Below are positions 59,901 to 64,000 of a stretch of 64,000 bases of DNA, piece by piece. The DNA is from Pegoplata infirma (taxonomy: Eukaryota > Arthropoda > Insecta > Diptera > Anthomyiidae). The notes below the pieces were generated by a model. The model was not told where the DNA came from. It saw nothing but the letters and a program-made list of their open reading frames with translations, and made no database searches. Each line of letters begins with the position of its first letter. The stretch's first letter is position 1. The stretch covers positions 13,399,136 to 13,463,135 of the forward strand of contig OY992540.1 in assembly GCA_963921195.1 (NCBI GenBank), written 5' to 3'. The translations under genes and the position numbers were made by a program.

Positions 59901-60674
59901 CTTGAAATTTTAAGCTTTGCTAAGTATACTACAGTTCAGTCATAAAATTAATAGTTTAATATGTTGTACAAATCTTGGAAGTTTTAGTGTGAGAGTTTAA
60001 AGAAAATAGCTCGCTATTTTTAGCCTTTAATTACCACCCACTTTAGCGCTAACGTAGGTAGGGTTCATGTTAGTTTTCGTGGCTTTGAATTGATATGGGA
60101 CATAAATGCGATCCCCCACTAAAATTTCTTCGATATTATATAAGTTTTTAGACTTAATATTTTAGTTTTTTTAAGTTTATACTTAAATTTTATGAACAAT
60201 AAATCCTCGAAATTTGTATTTTTGAATTCAGAAAATTTAAATTGATTTGTTTTGTCTGAGATATGATGGCTGAGTAAACGTAAGGTATAAGGTAGGTATT
60301 TGGCGGTGAAAATTAAAGATTAGGGGTATTCACTATTTAGTGGCACCGTGATTACCATGGTTAGGTATTTTCAGAATACAATGGGAGGGAGCCCTGGGAT
60401 AAACAACATCTTAACCCAGCAATAGTTTTTCTTTCCATATGACTTGACGTTGACAGCTGGACTCCATTTTCTCGCCCTTTTTTTAAAAAATTTTATAGTG
60501 ATTTTAGTTTAGTGGTACACTGGTACAACTTGACTGTGAATACTACTGTCTGACTGTCGACGAACACCCGCCCAAGCCCGACGAGCCATAGCCGCGCACC
60601 TTAATCAGTTACCAGTGTGACAGTTCAGCAGTAGTGGCAACTCTTCATGCATACATGTAGGTTGACACGTGACA
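56927..60674 (+). repeat. 3' LTR (3748 bp)
   Basis: Copy of 46593-50339 with one substitution and one extra T found by eye. AATAAA at 60198-60203 is the likely processing signal. It is followed by the ATAC duplication at 60675. Confidence 0.95.
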
Positions 60675-61593
60675 ATACTCACTTTATCATTCCATTTGTT
60701 ATTCATCGAAACATACGTCTGGGACTCCATTGGTTTTTCTTATTGAATGGTGTTTTAAGTGATGAAAGCAAAATTAACTTTAACATTCTTTTATCTTACA
60801 TTTATTTATCTTTTAGAAAACTAATTATTTATTTTTATTTATGTATTAATTTATTTTTTTTTATATATCAATTTCCTTTTTACGTTTTTATAACACAAAA
60901 AATAAACGAACAACGCACGCACACAAAAATACAAAATGAAAATGTATTTTGCGTTATTGAGCAAGCTACTTGGTTATTTTACATAAAAAATGAATTATGT
61001 TACTTTAACATCGACAAGCATAATATTAGCAAAAATTTGGTAAAAATTTTTTTTTGGTATGAAAAAAGTTTTACCAAGTAGGATTGCTCAATCTTACACA
61101 GATTTTTTTTTGCGTGTACATACGCATTTGTAAATTGATAAAGTTTAAAAAAAAAAAAATCCAAATACAGAAAAAGGGGTAAGCGATATGGAAATACGTA
61201 TTATTTAAAAGAAATTATTAAAACCAGTTAAAAAAATTAATATATAATCAGTCTGTAAAATTTCGCTTTGGAATTTCAAAATTAATTTGATGAGACTCCA
61301 AATGTGCTAACCTTAACAAATGTTAAGACACCCGGCATTTTTTCTAATGCTATGGCATGAATATACTAAATTTGTTCAAATCCGCGATTCAATAATATAA
61401 GAAATTCTAAAGATTTTCAGATAAATCTTAAATGATTTATTGAAATTTATATAAATTTCATTTTTTTTATTTAAGCCACTTACAAAAGTGAACCAATTCG
61501 AGTTGCTGTAAAACTCAATATTTTTTTAGAGACACATTATTTTTTTAGCCAAGCCGCATTGCTATGGTTTAACGAAACACAATTATAGTGATA
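60675..61593. other. Mini-me remainder and unassigned AT-rich DNA
   Basis: Starts with ATACTCACTTTATCATTCCA, the continuation of the mini-me hit by the LTR element. The rest is AT-rich; a short GTTTTACCAAGTAGGATTGC stretch near 61070 recalls the exon-like repeat family. The open frame at 60647-61081 begins inside the LTR and looks accidental. Confidence 0.5.
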
Positions 61594-62688
61594 CACTCAA
61601 AAAAGTATGTCGGTAAAATCTACTACAAATGTCGGTAAAATCTACTACAAAAGACAGTTTTTTTGACTACATTTTGTCGTTGAAAAGGCGTCCACTACAT
61701 AAACGGTAAAAACAACTGAACATGTTGTTGTTTTTAACTATTGATTTTCAACTACAAAATGTAGTAAAAACTACTACAAAACTGTTTAATACAGTTGTTT
61801 TTTCTACAATTGCCTGAAATTTTATTTAAAAAATTTCTTAAAAGTTTAAATGATTGATATTTATTTATTTAAAAAGCAATACATTTCAGTTGGTTGTATA
61901 GAATTTCGACATGATGACAATTTTTTGATGTATTTATCTGGAATTATAGAAGAAAAAAATTATATTAATAAAATGTTAAACAAAATAAATTGGTTGTATT
62001 TACCTTTGTTTTTTTAATAGTTCATTTCAAATTTTCACCGCTACTGATCAAAATTTGTCTGGAATAAAAAAAAAACGAAATGCTTTGGCAAAATTGATTT
62101 ATAAGAAAAAAGAATTAATTTGAAATGTTTCAAAAAAGTATGTACCTGCTCTGTTGTGTATACAAAGAAAAGAAAGATGGCGCGCTCATAAGAAAACAAA
62201 ACACTGCACACATTTTATTTTGTTTTTTTCCGATTGGTTTTTACGCACGCTTATGTGAGCGCTATATTATACACACTTGTTATCTCATTTATCCACTTAT
62301 TTTCTTTCGCTCAAGAATATTTTTCCAAAAACATATTTTTTGTTATAATTAAATTTAATAAATTGTAATTTAATTTATTTAGATATTATTTATTTGGTAT
62401 AAAAATAATTCCTTCCGCATCCCGCAAGACCAACTCGCTCGACACATTCGTTTGCAATAAAAATTTCTAGAAAAAAAACGAGTTTTAGAAAAAAAACTAA
62501 AAACAACTACATAAATCAACTATTGCTACAGTGTAGTATATTTTTTGCAGTTATTTTTTGAAACTACTACAAAAAAAGTTGTTTGAGATTTTTTCATACA
62601 AAAACGACCGAAATTGTAGTTAAAAACAACAGCTACTACTTACTACACAAACGACCGTCATGTAGTAACTGCAATAATTTTCTAAGTG
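61594..62688. mobile_element. TA-type MITE, long variant
   Basis: Ends CACTCAAAAAAGTATG / CAATAATTTTCTAAGTG with TA on both sides and outer parts rich in ACTACAA/TTGTAGT, as in the 5077 family. The middle (about 61840-62480) is unrelated to that copy and is probably a later insertion or captured DNA. Confidence 0.65.
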
Positions 62689-62910
62689 TAATTCTTGCCA
62701 TAGGTAAATGGTAAAACGAATCCTAAAAGTAATGTTTTGCTTTTACTTTGTTTTAAAATAGTAATGCGAACGTGCTATAAAATTTTAGTTCTCCAAAGAA
62801 TTCATTCCTTGAAGTTTTACAAAATGGTATTCTGCCTGGCATTATGCCACACTATTTAAAGTAATTTATATTATTATGTTTTCTAATGCTGCCAATTGGT
62901 ATTCCTAAAA

Positions 62911-63126
62911 TAGGGAACAATCTTGCCAAGATAGTGCCGCGGCTGATTCGAGCGACGAAGTCTTGACAACAACCCGAGGTGAAAGACAAATCACGCCAAT
63001 AGTAGGAACAGCACTCAAAAGAGCTTTCAACAACGTTGCAAATAAAGGTATTGACGGGATAACATCTAAAAAATTCCCATTAGCCGAGGCGAGCACCTGT
63101 TATTGGCAACATTTTCCCCCCTGTTA
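62911..63126 (+). other. Possible exon or gene fragment
   Basis: A plus-strand frame open for about 70 codons after AAAATAG (a weak acceptor) to TAA at about 63126. Composition is more balanced than the flanks. The peptide starts EQSCQDSAAADSSDEVLTTT and continues ERQITPIVGTALKRAFNNVA. A donor-like AAAGGTATTG occurs at about 63050. I do not recognise it; it could be an edge exon of a gene beyond the window, a captured fragment, or chance. Confidence 0.25.
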
Positions 63127-63140
63127 ACGCAACATAATAA

Positions 63141-63440
63141 CACAGACTAAATACAGACTCGACAGTAGAGTTTTATAAGAAAAAATGGGGAAAAACTAAG
63201 CGATTTTAGGAGAAAACACAGCGGTTTTTAGCCCGTTTTACGCTAACATGGCAACACTTTCTACGACTTAGGAGAGAGTGAAACAACAAAAACCGATCTG
63301 GCATCCATTTTTCTTATGGCGCGTTATATCAGTTTTCTCTTTCTAACCTAATTCGTAGAATAATTTGAAAATATTAACCATATGGTTAAATAATACTTTT
63401 TTGACACCTGTCACTTATGTCGAGTCTGTATTAGTCTGTG
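63141..63440. mobile_element. 300-bp MITE with CACAGACTAA ends
   Basis: Inverted ends of about 23 bp (CACAGACTAAATACAGACTC and complement; one indel) between ATAATAA repeats (63134-63140 and 63441-63447). No ORF. 63448-64000 is AT-rich with nothing recognised. Confidence 0.7.
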
Positions 63441-64000
63441 ATAATAAGGTAACGCAGTATCTAATAAAACCAGAAAGTAAAAGACTTAAATGTTAAAACG
63501 TTGTCGAAGTGTCATTTTGACCTCCAAAATTGTCCGATAAAACGACCTTTTTGACTTTAGAGGAAAATGGAGGTCATAACCGTATAACCTCTATATATCG
63601 CATGCTTGTTATTGATATACATACATAAAAATATAATTGTTATTTGTTAGTGTATATGTTAATCTGTTATCGTTATAAAATACAAACTAAAAATTATTAA
63701 CCATAAATACATAATCTTAAGAAAAATTTGAGGTTATAAATTTTCCATAACTATAGTTTTCAATTCAACTTATTTTTTTAAATAATTTTTTTTGTTATTC
63801 TAGAATTTTCTTGAATAGTTAAAACTTAATGAATATTTAAAATTACCTAAATTTAATTCTAAAGAATTAAAAACTAAATGTTTCCTAAATTAAATTTATC
63901 TACCTAAAAATAAATGCCTTTTGACAAATTTTGTCATAAAGCATTTTAGAATTTAAAATAAATACCTAAATATAAAAATTGGGTAATCCAAAAGTAAGCA

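Larger units (their letters stand above)
46593..60674 (+). mobile_element. Complete Ty3/gypsy-type LTR retrotransposon with giant LTRs (14.1 kb)
   Basis: Two direct LTRs of 3747 and 3748 bp (TGT...ACA) flank a 6.6-kb interior with a lysine-tRNA primer-binding site, gag, pol and no env. The host site carries ATAC on both sides (46589-46592 and 60675-60678), a 4-bp duplication as in gypsy elements; the target was a mini-me (GGGTATAC|TCACTTT..). Pol order (protease, RT, RNase H, integrase) and the lysine primer place it in Ty3/gypsy, possibly near Osvaldo/Ulysses, which also have long LTRs. Gag and pol have no premature stops. The LTRs differ at only two sites I found (A/G at 48029/58363 and one T at about 49811/60146), so the insertion is very recent. 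Confidence 0.95.

Overview
The window is AT-rich nuclear DNA of a higher fly (Diptera, Brachycera; a calyptrate such as a blow fly is my best guess). This rests on three host genes with clear animal orthologues, short GT-AG introns, fly-type interspersed repeats of the mini-me/DINE-1 kind with (GTCC/GTCT)n tracts, an I-type LINE, and a Ty3/gypsy element primed by lysine tRNA. Host genes fill about a third of the window; most of the rest is transposons, often nested.

Layout. 1-13.1 kb is a graveyard of non-autonomous DNA transposons; several are delimited by exact target-site duplications (TSDs): 8 bp for hAT-like, TTA/TAA for PIF/Harbinger-like, TA for mariner-like. 13.1-18.6 kb is a full-length I-type non-LTR retrotransposon with two intact ORFs, a 10-12 bp TSD, three 3' hairpins and a (GAA)6 tail. 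19.6-26.0 kb (+) is the bifunctional mRNA-capping enzyme (five coding exons, 689 aa). 30.3-26.6 kb (-) is tRNA-dihydrouridine synthase 2 (five exons, 463 aa), tail-to-tail with the capping enzyme. 31.3-36.6 kb is nested transposons. 44.8-36.7 kb (-) is Rubicon, the RUN-domain autophagy/endocytosis regulator (six exons, 1023 aa). 45.1-46.6 kb is repeats. 46.6-60.7 kb is one complete 14.1-kb gypsy-type retrotransposon with unusually long 3.75-kb LTRs that differ at only two positions I could find. 60.7-64 kb holds more MITEs and one doubtful exon.

The three host genes act in separate pathways (5' cap formation, tRNA D-loop modification, endosome/autophagosome maturation) and show no sign of joint function; their adjacency is probably conserved gene order. 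The most unusual item is the giant-LTR element: its U3 region has a tandem repeat with a perfect CRE and two octamer motifs, gag and pol are joined by a -1 frameshift with an in-frame G-run slip site, and an 18-bp perfect hairpin sits between pol and the 3' LTR. Exon maps were read by eye from splice consensus and family similarity; family names rest on recognised motifs, not on searches.
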